Assembly (NCBI RefSeq): GCF_026239655.1
Contig: NZ_JAPIVO010000006.1
Span: 248,001-312,000 of the forward strand
Reading direction: 5' to 3'
Source: Pedobacter sp. MR2016-24
Lineage (GTDB): Bacteria > Bacteroidota > Bacteroidia > Sphingobacteriales > Sphingobacteriaceae
DNA length: 64,000 nt
Shown: positions 25,512-34,220 of the stretch, piece after piece
Numbering within the stretch: position 1 is the stretch's first letter
How the letters are laid out: each line of letters begins with the position of its first letter
The notes under the pieces: generated by a model
Database searches by the model: none
Seen by the model: the letters and a program-made list of their open reading frames with translations, nothing else
What the model was told of the DNA's origin: nothing
Program-made: the position numbers and the translations under genes

Positions 25512-27638
25512 ATGAACAACATTAACGTATATCCTGGATATCCTTATCCGCTGGGTTCAACCTGGGATGGTAAGGGTGTTAATTTCGCTATTTTTGCCGA
25601 TAATGCAACTGCTGTTGAACTCTGTCTTTTTAATGAAGAGGATGATCAGACAGAAGTGATCAATTTAAGTTTAACTGAGCGTACGCATCATATCTGGCAT
25701 GGTTATCTGCCGGGAATAAAACCCGGACAATTATACGGCTATCGGATTAACGGGCCATTTAAACCATTAGAAGGACATCGGTTTAACCTGAATAAATTAT
25801 TGATTGATCCTTATGCCAAGGCTATCTCCGGTGTCATTAACTGGCATGATGCGTTATTTGGTTACGAAATGGGCTCCCCTGAAGCTGATTTGAGCTTCAG
25901 CGAAATTGATAGCGCCCCCTTTATTCCTAAATCTGTAGTGATAGACAATGCATTTGACTGGGAAGGAGAAACTCCTTTAGATATCAATTATCACGAATCC
26001 ATCATTTACGAAGCTCATGTAAAAGGTTTTACGATGCAGCATCCTTATATTCCTGAAGAAATCAGGGGGACCTACGCCGGACTGGCACATCCTGCTACAC
26101 TGAATTATTTGAATGAACTGGGTATTACTGCAATTGAATTGATGCCTGTACATCAGTTTGTCAATGACCGGCACCTGGTAGAAAAGGGCCTGAATAATTA
26201 CTGGGGATATAATACAATTGGTTTTTTTGCTCCTGATATCAGATATGCTGCGAATAAAGAACGTGGAGGACAGGTGCTGGAATTTAAGCAGATGGTAAAA
26301 GCAATGCACAACGCGGGAATTGAAGTTATTCTCGATGTAGTTTATAACCATACAGCCGAAGGCAATCATATGGGGCCGACTCTATCCTTTAAAGGAGTAG
26401 ACAATGCCTCTTATTACCGGCTGACAGAAAATCAACGGTATTATATGGATTATACAGGTACGGGTAATACTTTAAATGCAAACCTGCCTAATGTTCTCCG
26501 TCTTTTTATGGATAGTTTGCGGTATTGGATTACAGAAATGCATGTAGACGGTTTCAGGTTTGACCTGGCTCCTGCGCTTGCGCGTGAGCTGCATGATGTA
26601 AATAAACTGAGCGCCTTTTTTGATATTATTCATCAGGATCCGATCATCTCTCAGGTGAAGCTGATTGCGGAGCCCTGGGATGTTGGAGAGGGTGGATACC
26701 AGGTAGGAAACTTTCCACCGGAATGGGCGGAGTGGAATGGCAAGTACAGGGACTGTATCAGAGATTACTGGCGCGGAGCAAATAGTATGCTGGGAGAGTT
26801 TGCGCAGCGTTTTACGGGCAGCCCGGATTTATATCAGGGTGGTTACCGGAGTCCGATGGCCAGTATTAACTTTATCACTGCACATGATGGTTTTACCCTG
26901 CATGATCTTGTTTCCTATAATGAGAAGCATAATGATGCGAATGGAGAAGATAACCGGGATGGAGAGAACCATAATGGATCTTATAATTATGGGGTAGAAG
27001 GGGAAACGGATAATGAAGAGATCAATAAGATAAGAAAAAGGCAAAAACGTAATCTGCTGACCACCTTGTTTTTGTCACAGGGCGTACCTATGCTTGTGGC
27101 GGGCGACGAGATGAGTCGTACGCAACAAGGAAACAATAATGCTTACTGTCAGGATAATGAGATTTCCTGGTTAGACTGGGTTAAGGCAGATCAGGAGCTT
27201 TTTTCTTTCACAAAAGAGCTGATCAGACTGCGTAAGCGGCATCCGATTTTTTGCCGTAAAAGGTGGTTTCAGGGCGTGCCGATCAAAGGTATTGGTCTGG
27301 AAGATATTGCCTGGTTTTTACCTGAGGGAATGGAGATGGAGGAACATAACTGGAATGAAGATTATGCTAAATCTTTAGCCGTTTATCTGAATGGACAAGG
27401 GCTCAGAAGTACGGATGCACATGGAAACAAGATCATAGATGATAATTTTTATCTGATGTTTAATGCTCATGATGATTACCTGGATTATCGTTTGCCTAAT
27501 GAACGTTATGGAAAAGAATGGGTAAAGGTACTGGATACGAGTGTAACGAGAATTGATGAGGAGCTTAGCCGTCATTTTACGAGTGAAACAATAAGGGTAG
27601 AGGGACGGTCAATAGTGCTCTTAAAACATGTGGAATAA
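25512..27638 (+). CDS. glgX: Glycogen debranching enzyme (GlgX/TreX type)
   Basis: 708 residues, the normal length for GH13 isoamylase-type debranching enzymes. An N-terminal CBM48-like domain (about 1-150, YPLGSTWDGKGVNFAIFAD) precedes the (beta/alpha)8 barrel. The nucleophile Asp is in DGFRFDLAPAL, the acid Glu in LIAEPWDVG, and the third Asp in TAHDGFTLHDLV. It cuts alpha-1,6 branches from glycogen and releases maltodextrins for the next two genes. It is the first of three genes whose products form a TreX-TreZ-TreY pathway; the gap to treZ is 17 bp. Confidence 0.93.
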   Translation: MNNINVYPGYPYPLGSTWDGKGVNFAIFADNATAVELCLFNEEDDQTEVINLSLTERTHHIWHGYLPGIKPGQLYGYRINGPFKPLEGHRFNLNKLLIDPYAKAISGVINWHDALFGYEMGSPEADLSFSEIDSAPFIPKSVVIDNAFDWEGETPLDINYHESIIYEAHVKGFTMQHPYIPEEIRGTYAGLAHPATLNYLNELGITAIELMPVHQFVNDRHLVEKGLNNYWGYNTIGFFAPDIRYAANKERGGQVLEFKQMVKAMHNAGIEVILDVVYNHTAEGNHMGPTLSFKGVDNASYYRLTENQRYYMDYTGTGNTLNANLPNVLRLFMDSLRYWITEMHVDGFRFDLAPALARELHDVNKLSAFFDIIHQDPIISQVKLIAEPWDVGEGGYQVGNFPPEWAEWNGKYRDCIRDYWRGANSMLGEFAQRFTGSPDLYQGGYRSPMASINFITAHDGFTLHDLVSYNEKHNDANGEDNRDGENHNGSYNYGVEGETDNEEINKIRKRQKRNLLTTLFLSQGVPMLVAGDEMSRTQQGNNNAYCQDNEISWLDWVKADQELFSFTKELIRLRKRHPIFCRKRWFQGVPIKGIGLEDIAWFLPEGMEMEEHNWNEDYAKSLAVYLNGQGLRSTDAHGNKIIDDNFYLMFNAHDDYLDYRLPNERYGKEWVKVLDTSVTRIDEELSRHFTSETIRVEGRSIVLLKHVE

Positions 27639-27655
27639 AAGGATAAGCATACGAG

Positions 27656-29494
27656 ATGAATCATATAGATAGCAGTAAACGGAATATTGGCGTAAATTTT
27701 AACCAGACGGGGGCAGCTGTTATTAGCCTTTGGGCACCAGAAGCCAAATCTGTTCAGCTGAAGCTGGCCAACAGAAACCTCAGCTTAAGTAAAGGTGAAT
27801 TTGGATACTGGTCATTGGAAACAGCTGACCTGTCTGCAGGGGATACTTATCAGTTTTTACTTGATGATGAAATAGTGATCACCGATCCGGCAAGTTTACT
27901 CCAGGCAGATGGTGTACATGGAGCTGCGACGGCATATCACCTGAATAATTTTCAGTGGACAGATCAGCAATGGCAGAACCTGCCATTGCATACGTATATT
28001 TTTTATGAGCTGCATACGGGTACTTTTACAGCTGAGGGCACATTTGAGGGGATCATCAGCAAGCTTGATTACCTGGTAGAATTAGGTATTACTGCAATAG
28101 AACTGATGCCCGTAGCTCAATTTCCCGGTACAAGAAACTGGGGCTATGACGGCGTATTTCCTTTTGCCGTGCAGGAGTCTTATGGCGGACCTGAAGGATT
28201 GCAGGATTTGGTCAATGCTTGTCATGAAAAAGGGCTGGCGGTTGTGCTGGATGTGGTTTATAACCATATTGGCCCGGAAGGAAATTACTTCGCTTTATCC
28301 GGTCCTTACTTTACAGAGAAATATAAAACGCCCTGGGGCAGTGCAGTAAATTTTGATGATGCCTGGTCTGATGGCGTAAGGAATTATTTCATTGAAAATG
28401 TACTGATGTGGTTCCGGGATTTTCATATTGATGCGTTGCGGATGGATGCAGTACATGCAATAAAAGATTTTGGTGCTGTTCATTTTTTACAGCAGTTAAG
28501 GAAGGAAGTGGATCATTTGATAAAGACTACTCACCGCATGCATTACCTCATTATAGAGTCTGATCTGAATGATCAGAAATACATCCAGCCACTGTCAGCA
28601 AATGGTTATGGTATGGATGCAACCTGGATTGATGAATTTCATCATGCCTTGCGGGTAACTGCCGGAGAACCTGCAAATGGATATTACAGTGATTTTTCTG
28701 GTATTGAACATTTAGAGAAGGCTTACCGTGATGCTTATGTCTACGACGGGATCTACTCGCCACACAGGCAAAAAACTTTTGGAGGAAAGGCAGACGGACA
28801 TGCTGGTGAGCAATTTGTGGTATGCTCACAAAATCATGATCAGGTAGGCAACCGAATGCTTGGTGAACGGAGCAGTGTGTTATTTTCCCGTGAAATGCAA
28901 AAACTAATGGCTGCGTCTGTAGTATGCAGTCCTTTCTTGCCTATGTTGTTTATGGGTGAGGAATGGGGGGAGACAAATCCGTTTCAGTTTTTCATCAGTC
29001 ACGGTGAACCTGAGCTGATAAAAGCTGTTCGTGAAGGCCGGAAGGCAGAATTTGCGGCTTTTCACAGTCTGGGAGAAGCTCCTGATCCGCAAGCTGAAAG
29101 TACTTTTTTACAATCTAAATTACAATGGGATTTACTGAAGGAAAACGCCCATCAGCAACTATCTGATTATTATAAGGCTTTACTGAAACTCAGAAAACAG
29201 TATGCTCCACTGAGTACTGACCGGACGCAAATGATCGTAGCAGCTGATAAAGTGAATAACTGTCTGATTTTGCAGCGTTGGGATCAGGATCAGTATGTAG
29301 TCTGTCTGCTCAATTTCTCAAAGACTGTACAGGATCTGATTATGCCCCGGGCGCGGCCCTACTGGAAAAAAATATTTGACTCTGCCGATCCTTGCTGGGG
29401 AGGCCCTGCTATTGCTCCGGTATCCCTGGATGCTTTAGCTAATGTAACTGTTCAATCCGAATCTATTTTAGTTTATACCAGCAAACATGTTTAA
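27656..29494 (+). CDS. treZ: Maltooligosyltrehalose trehalohydrolase
   Basis: 612 residues. An N-terminal CBM48/E-set domain (about 1-100, VISLWAPEAKSVQLKLA) is followed by a GH13 barrel with DALRMDAVHAI (nucleophile), IIESDLND (acid) and CSQNHDQVGNR (third Asp). The YELHTGTFT and NWGYDGVFPFAVQ motifs are typical of TreZ and branching-like enzymes. TreZ cleaves the alpha-1,4 bond next to the terminal trehalose unit and frees trehalose. It overlaps the TreY-MalQ gene by 8 bp, which indicates translational coupling. Confidence 0.93.
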   Translation: MNHIDSSKRNIGVNFNQTGAAVISLWAPEAKSVQLKLANRNLSLSKGEFGYWSLETADLSAGDTYQFLLDDEIVITDPASLLQADGVHGAATAYHLNNFQWTDQQWQNLPLHTYIFYELHTGTFTAEGTFEGIISKLDYLVELGITAIELMPVAQFPGTRNWGYDGVFPFAVQESYGGPEGLQDLVNACHEKGLAVVLDVVYNHIGPEGNYFALSGPYFTEKYKTPWGSAVNFDDAWSDGVRNYFIENVLMWFRDFHIDALRMDAVHAIKDFGAVHFLQQLRKEVDHLIKTTHRMHYLIIESDLNDQKYIQPLSANGYGMDATWIDEFHHALRVTAGEPANGYYSDFSGIEHLEKAYRDAYVYDGIYSPHRQKTFGGKADGHAGEQFVVCSQNHDQVGNRMLGERSSVLFSREMQKLMAASVVCSPFLPMLFMGEEWGETNPFQFFISHGEPELIKAVREGRKAEFAAFHSLGEAPDPQAESTFLQSKLQWDLLKENAHQQLSDYYKALLKLRKQYAPLSTDRTQMIVAADKVNNCLILQRWDQDQYVVCLLNFSKTVQDLIMPRARPYWKKIFDSADPCWGGPAIAPVSLDALANVTVQSESILVYTSKHV

Positions 29495-32400
29495 TCCACA
29501 ATCCACCTACCGCATTCAATTCCATAAGGAATTTACCTTCAAAGATTTTGATCAGATTATCCCATACTTACATCAGCTAGGTGTAAATACTATTTATGCT
29601 TCTCCGATTCTGGAAGCTGTGCCCGGTAGTATGCACGGTTATGACACGGTGAATCCGGAACGGATTAATCCTGAGATAGGGACACTGCAGGAGTTGAAAG
29701 CGCTATCGAAAAAGCTGAAAAAATTGGGTATACGCTGGATTCAGGACATTGTTCCTAATCATATGGCCTTTCATCCGTCTAACCTATGGCTGATGGATGT
29801 GCTTAAAAAAGGATCAAAATCTAAATATGCTGAGTTTTTTGATATCAACTGGACCGGGGATAAAGAAACCCCGCTGATGGTGCCTTTTCTTGGAAGCACC
29901 GTAGCGCAGGCCATCGAGAAGGAAGAATTGAAACTGGTAACAGTGGACGGACTGTTTTATGTGCAGTACTTTGATACCAAATGGCCGGTAAATGACCGAG
30001 TGAAATCATTGGACACACCATTACAAGAAGTTTTGGACAGTCAGTATTACAGGCTCTGTCATTGGGAAGAAACGAATGAAAAGATCAATTTCCGTCGTTT
30101 TTTTACCGTGAATGCGCTGATTTGCATGAATATGCAATATCCTGAGGTTTTTACTGCCTATCATAAGCTGATTGTGACCTTGTTGAAGCAAGGTATATTT
30201 CAGGGTTTGAGGGTTGACCATATTGATGGTTTATATGATCCCGAGGGATATCTGGAACAACTGAGGACAGTTGCGGGAACTGATACTTATATTATAATTG
30301 AAAAAATATTGGAAGAAGGGGAAGAAATCCCTGCATTATGGCCGATTGAGGGGAATACAGGCTATGATTTCTTAGCACAGGTAAATAATTTATTTACGGA
30401 TACCCATGCTAAAAGAGATTTCACCAGGTTTTATGAACAACTGACCGGCGACCATACTTCTGTTGGTAAACAGATCATTGAAAAGAAATCTGCTATCCTG
30501 GAAGATTATATGGGCGGGGAGTTGAATAATCTGTGTGAGCTGTTTATGGAGCTTGGTCTGGCTGAAGAAACGGAACTCAAATTGCTGCCTTCTGGTAGCC
30601 TGAAAGCTGCTATTGCGGCCTTTCTGATTGATTGCCCTGTTTACAGATATTATGGTAATGAGTTACCGCTGCAGGAGGCAAACCGTGAAGGCTTAAAGTC
30701 CTTATTCAAAAAAATAAGATCTATAAGTGATATTGAGCCAGCGGCAGACTTACTGGAAAAAGTTATATTAACAGAAACTGCTGAAGGCGCAGATGAAGGT
30801 TATACTGCGCGTGCAAAAGATTTTTACCTGAGATGTATGCAATTTAGCGGCCCCTTAATGGCTAAGGGTGTGGAAGACACATTGATGTATACCTATAACC
30901 GGTTTTTGGGTCATAACGATGTGGGTGACAATCCCGAAGCGTTTGGAATCAGCAAGCGGGATTTTCATGAAAGGATGCTCGTCAAACAGAATTTATGGCC
31001 ATTGAGTTTGAACGGTACTGCTACCCATGATACGAAACGGGGAGAAGATGTGAGAGCGAGATTAAATGTATTGACTAACATACCCGAGGAATGGATTAAA
31101 ACCGTGGGTGAATGGAGGATCATGAATGCTGCCCTGCCAGACATGCCCGATGCAAATGACGAGTATTTTGTTTACCAGACGCTGATAGGTACCTATCCGA
31201 TGCCTGGCGTCCCTGAAGAGGATTACCTGGAGCGTTTACATGCTTACCTGGAAAAAGCCCTCAGGGAGGGTAAAACAAACTCGTCGTGGGCTGATCCTGA
31301 TGTTGATTATGAAAAGAATGTTAAAGATTTTGCCACTGCACTACTGGAAGGTGATTCTCTTTTCTCTGAAAGCTTTAAGCTTATACAGAAAAAGGTAGCT
31401 GATTATGGTATTGTCAACTCCTTAAGTCAGCTGTTACTCAAATTTACCTGTCCCGGTGTTCCTGATGTTTACCAGGGGACAGAACTTTGGGATCTGAGTC
31501 TGGTTGATCCTGATAACCGGCGACCTGTTGATTATGAATTGCGTGACAGCTATCTGGAGCAGATTACAACAGAAGAGCCAACCCTAACGCAACTCTGGGA
31601 GGAGCGGTACAATGGGAAAATTAAGTTATGGTTACTGCACAAATTGTTCCGCCACCGGCAATCTGCTCCGCAGCTCTTCAACCTGGGAGATTATATTCCT
31701 CTTTCGGTGAAAGGCAGATATGCAAAACATGTTTTTGCATTTGCAAGAAGATATGGGCATGAATGGTATATCACTGCTGTACCACTTGATTTGGCGGGAC
31801 TGACCAGAAAGCTGGGGGATAACCAGATTCTGGCCGATTGGAAAGATACCCGGATAGTGCTTCCGGCAGAGGCTCCCGCTGCCTGGGAGAGTGTGCTGAA
31901 TACCGGCAAAGGAAAGGCTGTGGACGGTTTTTTAGCTGTTGCTGAAATTTTCGGTGATTTTCCTCTTGCGCTTTTAAAAATGACGCTTCCTTCAAATGAT
32001 CGTGGCGCTGGTGTTTTGCTACATATTACTTCGCTGCCTTCGGTGTATGGAATCGGGGATTTTGGTAAAGAAGCGGAGAAGTTTATTGGGTTTTTATCCC
32101 GTGCCCGGCAGAAATACTGGCAGATTCTTCCGTTGAATCCAATAGGAGAAGAACAGGCCTATTCACCCTATAGTTCTGTATCTGGTTTGGCTGGAAATGT
32201 ATTATTGATTAGTCCGGATTTACTGGCTGAGGATGGCTTGCTGAGCGGGCAACTGTTAAGGAAATACAGATTGCCTGCCAGAGCTGAAGTAGATTTTTCG
32301 CGGGTTACTGTGCTGAAAAAAGAGTTGCTGGATATTGCGTGGCGGACTTTTAACTCAGGGAAACATTACCTTTTGAAAAAGGCTTTTGATCAGTTTTGTA

Positions 32401-33500
32401 TCAGTGAATCAGAATGGCTGAACGATTTTGCATTATATATTGTACTCAAAGAACAGCATCAGTATGCACCATGGTATGAATGGGAAAAGGACTTTAAGTC
32501 CCGAAACACGGAAGTTTTACAGGAATTTTCTCTAGCCAATGAAGCATTGCTGACTAAAATTAAATGGCAGCAGTTTATCTTTTTCAGGCAATGGCACCAG
32601 CTCAGGGCCTTTGCACATAAAAAAGGGGTTAAATTATACGGTGATCTTCCATTTTATGTGGGACATGATTCTGCAGATGTATGGTCTAATCCTGAGATTT
32701 TTAGTATCGATGCGGACGGCCAGTTGACGGGTGTTGCCGGCGTGCCACCCGATTATTTCAATGCGGAAGGGCAACTTTGGGGAATGCCGGTTTACCAATG
32801 GGATATCTTAAAATCCAAGGGCTATAGCTGGTGGCTGGCGCGGATCCGAAAAAACATGGAACTGTATGACTTATTGCGACTGGATCATTTCAGGGCATTT
32901 TATGATTACTGGGAAGTGCCGGCTGGCGCGGAGAATGCAATTAATGGTGAATGGCATCTGGGGCCCGGAGCAGATTTCTTTGAAATACTGCAGCAGGAAT
33001 TTCCTGAAATGCCTTTCATTGCCGAAGACCTGGGTAAGATTACTGCAGAAGTATTTTTATTACGAGATGCATTTTCTTTGCCCGGGATGAAGGTGCTGCA
33101 GTTTTCCTTTGGCGAGGATATCGCAAATTCTGAGCATGTGCCTCATGGTTATGCCACAGCTAATTTTGTGGTATACACAGGGACGCATGACAATAACACG
33201 AGCCTGGGATGGTATGAACAGGACAGCACTAAGGGTGACAGGCAGCGAATCGAAGATTATGCAGGGACTACCGTAAGCAAAAAAAATGTGCATGTGGTTA
33301 TGGGCAGGTTAGCCTACATGTCTATCGCAAAAATGGTGATACTACCTGTACAGGATATATTGGGGCTCGATGAAAGATCCCGGATGAATATGCCAGCTAC
33401 TGTTGTGGGTAATTGGGGATGGAGATTGAAAGCCGGGCAGCTCGGACTGATGGAGGAGCTAAGGCTTAAGATGTGGACAGAGATTTTTGGACGGGTTTAA
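29487..33500 (+). CDS. treY: Fusion: maltooligosyltrehalose synthase (TreY) and 4-alpha-glucanotransferase (MalQ)
   Basis: 1337 residues in one uninterrupted frame. Residues 1-830 are TreY: it starts with STYRIQFHKEFTF and has GLRVDHIDGL, IIIEKILEEG and THDTKRGEDVRARL. Residues 835-1337 are MalQ: DRGAGVLLHITSLPSVYGIGD, then LLRLDHFRAF, IAEDLGKIT and TGTHDNNTSLGW. TreY isomerises the reducing-end bond of a maltodextrin to make maltooligosyl-trehalose. MalQ disproportionates short dextrins left over from TreZ and so feeds TreY again. The fusion links the step with its recycling activity. Alternative splitting by frameshift is not needed since the linker at about 820-840 is continuous. Confidence 0.92.
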   Translation: MFNPQSTYRIQFHKEFTFKDFDQIIPYLHQLGVNTIYASPILEAVPGSMHGYDTVNPERINPEIGTLQELKALSKKLKKLGIRWIQDIVPNHMAFHPSNLWLMDVLKKGSKSKYAEFFDINWTGDKETPLMVPFLGSTVAQAIEKEELKLVTVDGLFYVQYFDTKWPVNDRVKSLDTPLQEVLDSQYYRLCHWEETNEKINFRRFFTVNALICMNMQYPEVFTAYHKLIVTLLKQGIFQGLRVDHIDGLYDPEGYLEQLRTVAGTDTYIIIEKILEEGEEIPALWPIEGNTGYDFLAQVNNLFTDTHAKRDFTRFYEQLTGDHTSVGKQIIEKKSAILEDYMGGELNNLCELFMELGLAEETELKLLPSGSLKAAIAAFLIDCPVYRYYGNELPLQEANREGLKSLFKKIRSISDIEPAADLLEKVILTETAEGADEGYTARAKDFYLRCMQFSGPLMAKGVEDTLMYTYNRFLGHNDVGDNPEAFGISKRDFHERMLVKQNLWPLSLNGTATHDTKRGEDVRARLNVLTNIPEEWIKTVGEWRIMNAALPDMPDANDEYFVYQTLIGTYPMPGVPEEDYLERLHAYLEKALREGKTNSSWADPDVDYEKNVKDFATALLEGDSLFSESFKLIQKKVADYGIVNSLSQLLLKFTCPGVPDVYQGTELWDLSLVDPDNRRPVDYELRDSYLEQITTEEPTLTQLWEERYNGKIKLWLLHKLFRHRQSAPQLFNLGDYIPLSVKGRYAKHVFAFARRYGHEWYITAVPLDLAGLTRKLGDNQILADWKDTRIVLPAEAPAAWESVLNTGKGKAVDGFLAVAEIFGDFPLALLKMTLPSNDRGAGVLLHITSLPSVYGIGDFGKEAEKFIGFLSRARQKYWQILPLNPIGEEQAYSPYSSVSGLAGNVLLISPDLLAEDGLLSGQLLRKYRLPARAEVDFSRVTVLKKELLDIAWRTFNSGKHYLLKKAFDQFCISESEWLNDFALYIVLKEQHQYAPWYEWEKDFKSRNTEVLQEFSLANEALLTKIKWQQFIFFRQWHQLRAFAHKKGVKLYGDLPFYVGHDSADVWSNPEIFSIDADGQLTGVAGVPPDYFNAEGQLWGMPVYQWDILKSKGYSWWLARIRKNMELYDLLRLDHFRAFYDYWEVPAGAENAINGEWHLGPGADFFEILQQEFPEMPFIAEDLGKITAEVFLLRDAFSLPGMKVLQFSFGEDIANSEHVPHGYATANFVVYTGTHDNNTSLGWYEQDSTKGDRQRIEDYAGTTVSKKNVHVVMGRLAYMSIAKMVILPVQDILGLDERSRMNMPATVVGNWGWRLKAGQLGLMEELRLKMWTEIFGRV

Positions 33501-33508
33501 CGGATAAT

Positions 33509-33558
33509 ATTTTATAATCTATATGCTAAGCCCCCAGCCTGTATATAGATTATAAAAT
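33509..33558. terminator. Long A/T-rich bidirectional terminator-like palindrome
   Basis: A perfect 16-bp inverted repeat (33509-33524 and 33543-33558), extended by a G-T and a C-G pair. Its loop is C-rich. It lies between the convergent trehalose operon and the small secreted-protein gene. Confidence 0.75.
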
Positions 33559-33567
33559 GGTGATTCT

Positions 33568-33879
33568 TTACTCTACGACAACGCCGTCTTTACCGATTTT
33601 TAAAGAAGCAGTTTCTTCCGCTTTTTTAACGTCAACCTGATAATACTCAGTTTTTTTACCATCTGTTACCAGATAGGCTGCCAGTGGTGCCCAATCTTTA
33701 TACTTTTCCGATGCGAGGGTAGCTTTCACCGCGTCCGGCAGATCTTCTATTTTGACAGGTGTTTTAGTCGTACTGTCCTGTTGAACAGTAATTGCCTGCA
33801 GGCTGTTGGTTTCATTAGCCTTTACAGATGCAATTCCTGCAAATGCAAGAAATGCTGCGCTTAAGATTAACTTTTTCAT
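33568..33879 (-). CDS. Small secreted PepSY-like protein
   Basis: 103 residues with a signal peptide ending at VKAN. The mature part contains KIEDLPDAVKATLASEKYKDW, then YLVTDGKKTEYYQVDVKKA and ends in IGKDGVVVE. This is the pattern of the small periplasmic PepSY-like (DUF2874-type) proteins common in Bacteroidota, which have no proven function. It is a single gene, convergent with the trehalose operon and divergent from glmS. Confidence 0.75.
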   Translation of the reverse strand: MKKLILSAAFLAFAGIASVKANETNSLQAITVQQDSTTKTPVKIEDLPDAVKATLASEKYKDWAPLAAYLVTDGKKTEYYQVDVKKAEETASLKIGKDGVVVE

Positions 33880-34220
33880 AGTGATGTTATTTAGTTTAAG
33901 GTTGTGAAGCTATACTCTGTTTGAATGCTAAAATTGGAGGAGCGGCTCATGACGGTATACATCTGGCGTAGATAATGAAAGGGATCTTTGTCACATAAAA
34001 TCGGGATTATTCTTCTCTATTTTATGTATAGCTTCTGTATATCAAGTATTAAATATAATGCCACTTGTATTTTTAGTCTATAAATGACTGTAAATTAGCT
34101 TTTTATTGATTGTGCCTGTAAGGAGTTAGTGTAGCGGTTCTCTACACTATGGGGTTAAATTGTATATGTGAAATTTAGTAAGGAATTGTTTAGCTTTGGA
34201 CTTTTATAGCAAATATTTAT
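33880..34220. other. Intergenic region between a divergent secreted-protein gene and glmS
   Basis: 341 bp, A/T-rich, with no open frame I can support. It must hold both divergent promoters. A TAnnTTTG match for glmS is annotated separately. I looked for a glmS ribozyme (normally within 150 bp upstream of the start) and see no convincing core. Several short imperfect inverted repeats around 34020-34070 are within chance for this composition. Confidence 0.5.
34191..34198 (+). promoter_or_regulatory. Candidate -7 promoter element of glmS
   Basis: TAGCTTTG is an exact match to the Bacteroidota -7 consensus TAnnTTTG. It lies 22 bp before the glmS ATG, so the leader would be only about 15 nt. No well-spaced -33 TTG is visible, so the call rests on one element. 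Confidence 0.45.

Noticed and set aside
34030..34220. A glmS ribozyme or riboswitch upstream of glmS
   Set aside because: I looked for the conserved core and pseudoknot stems and saw none; the leader predicted from the -7 element is too short for it.
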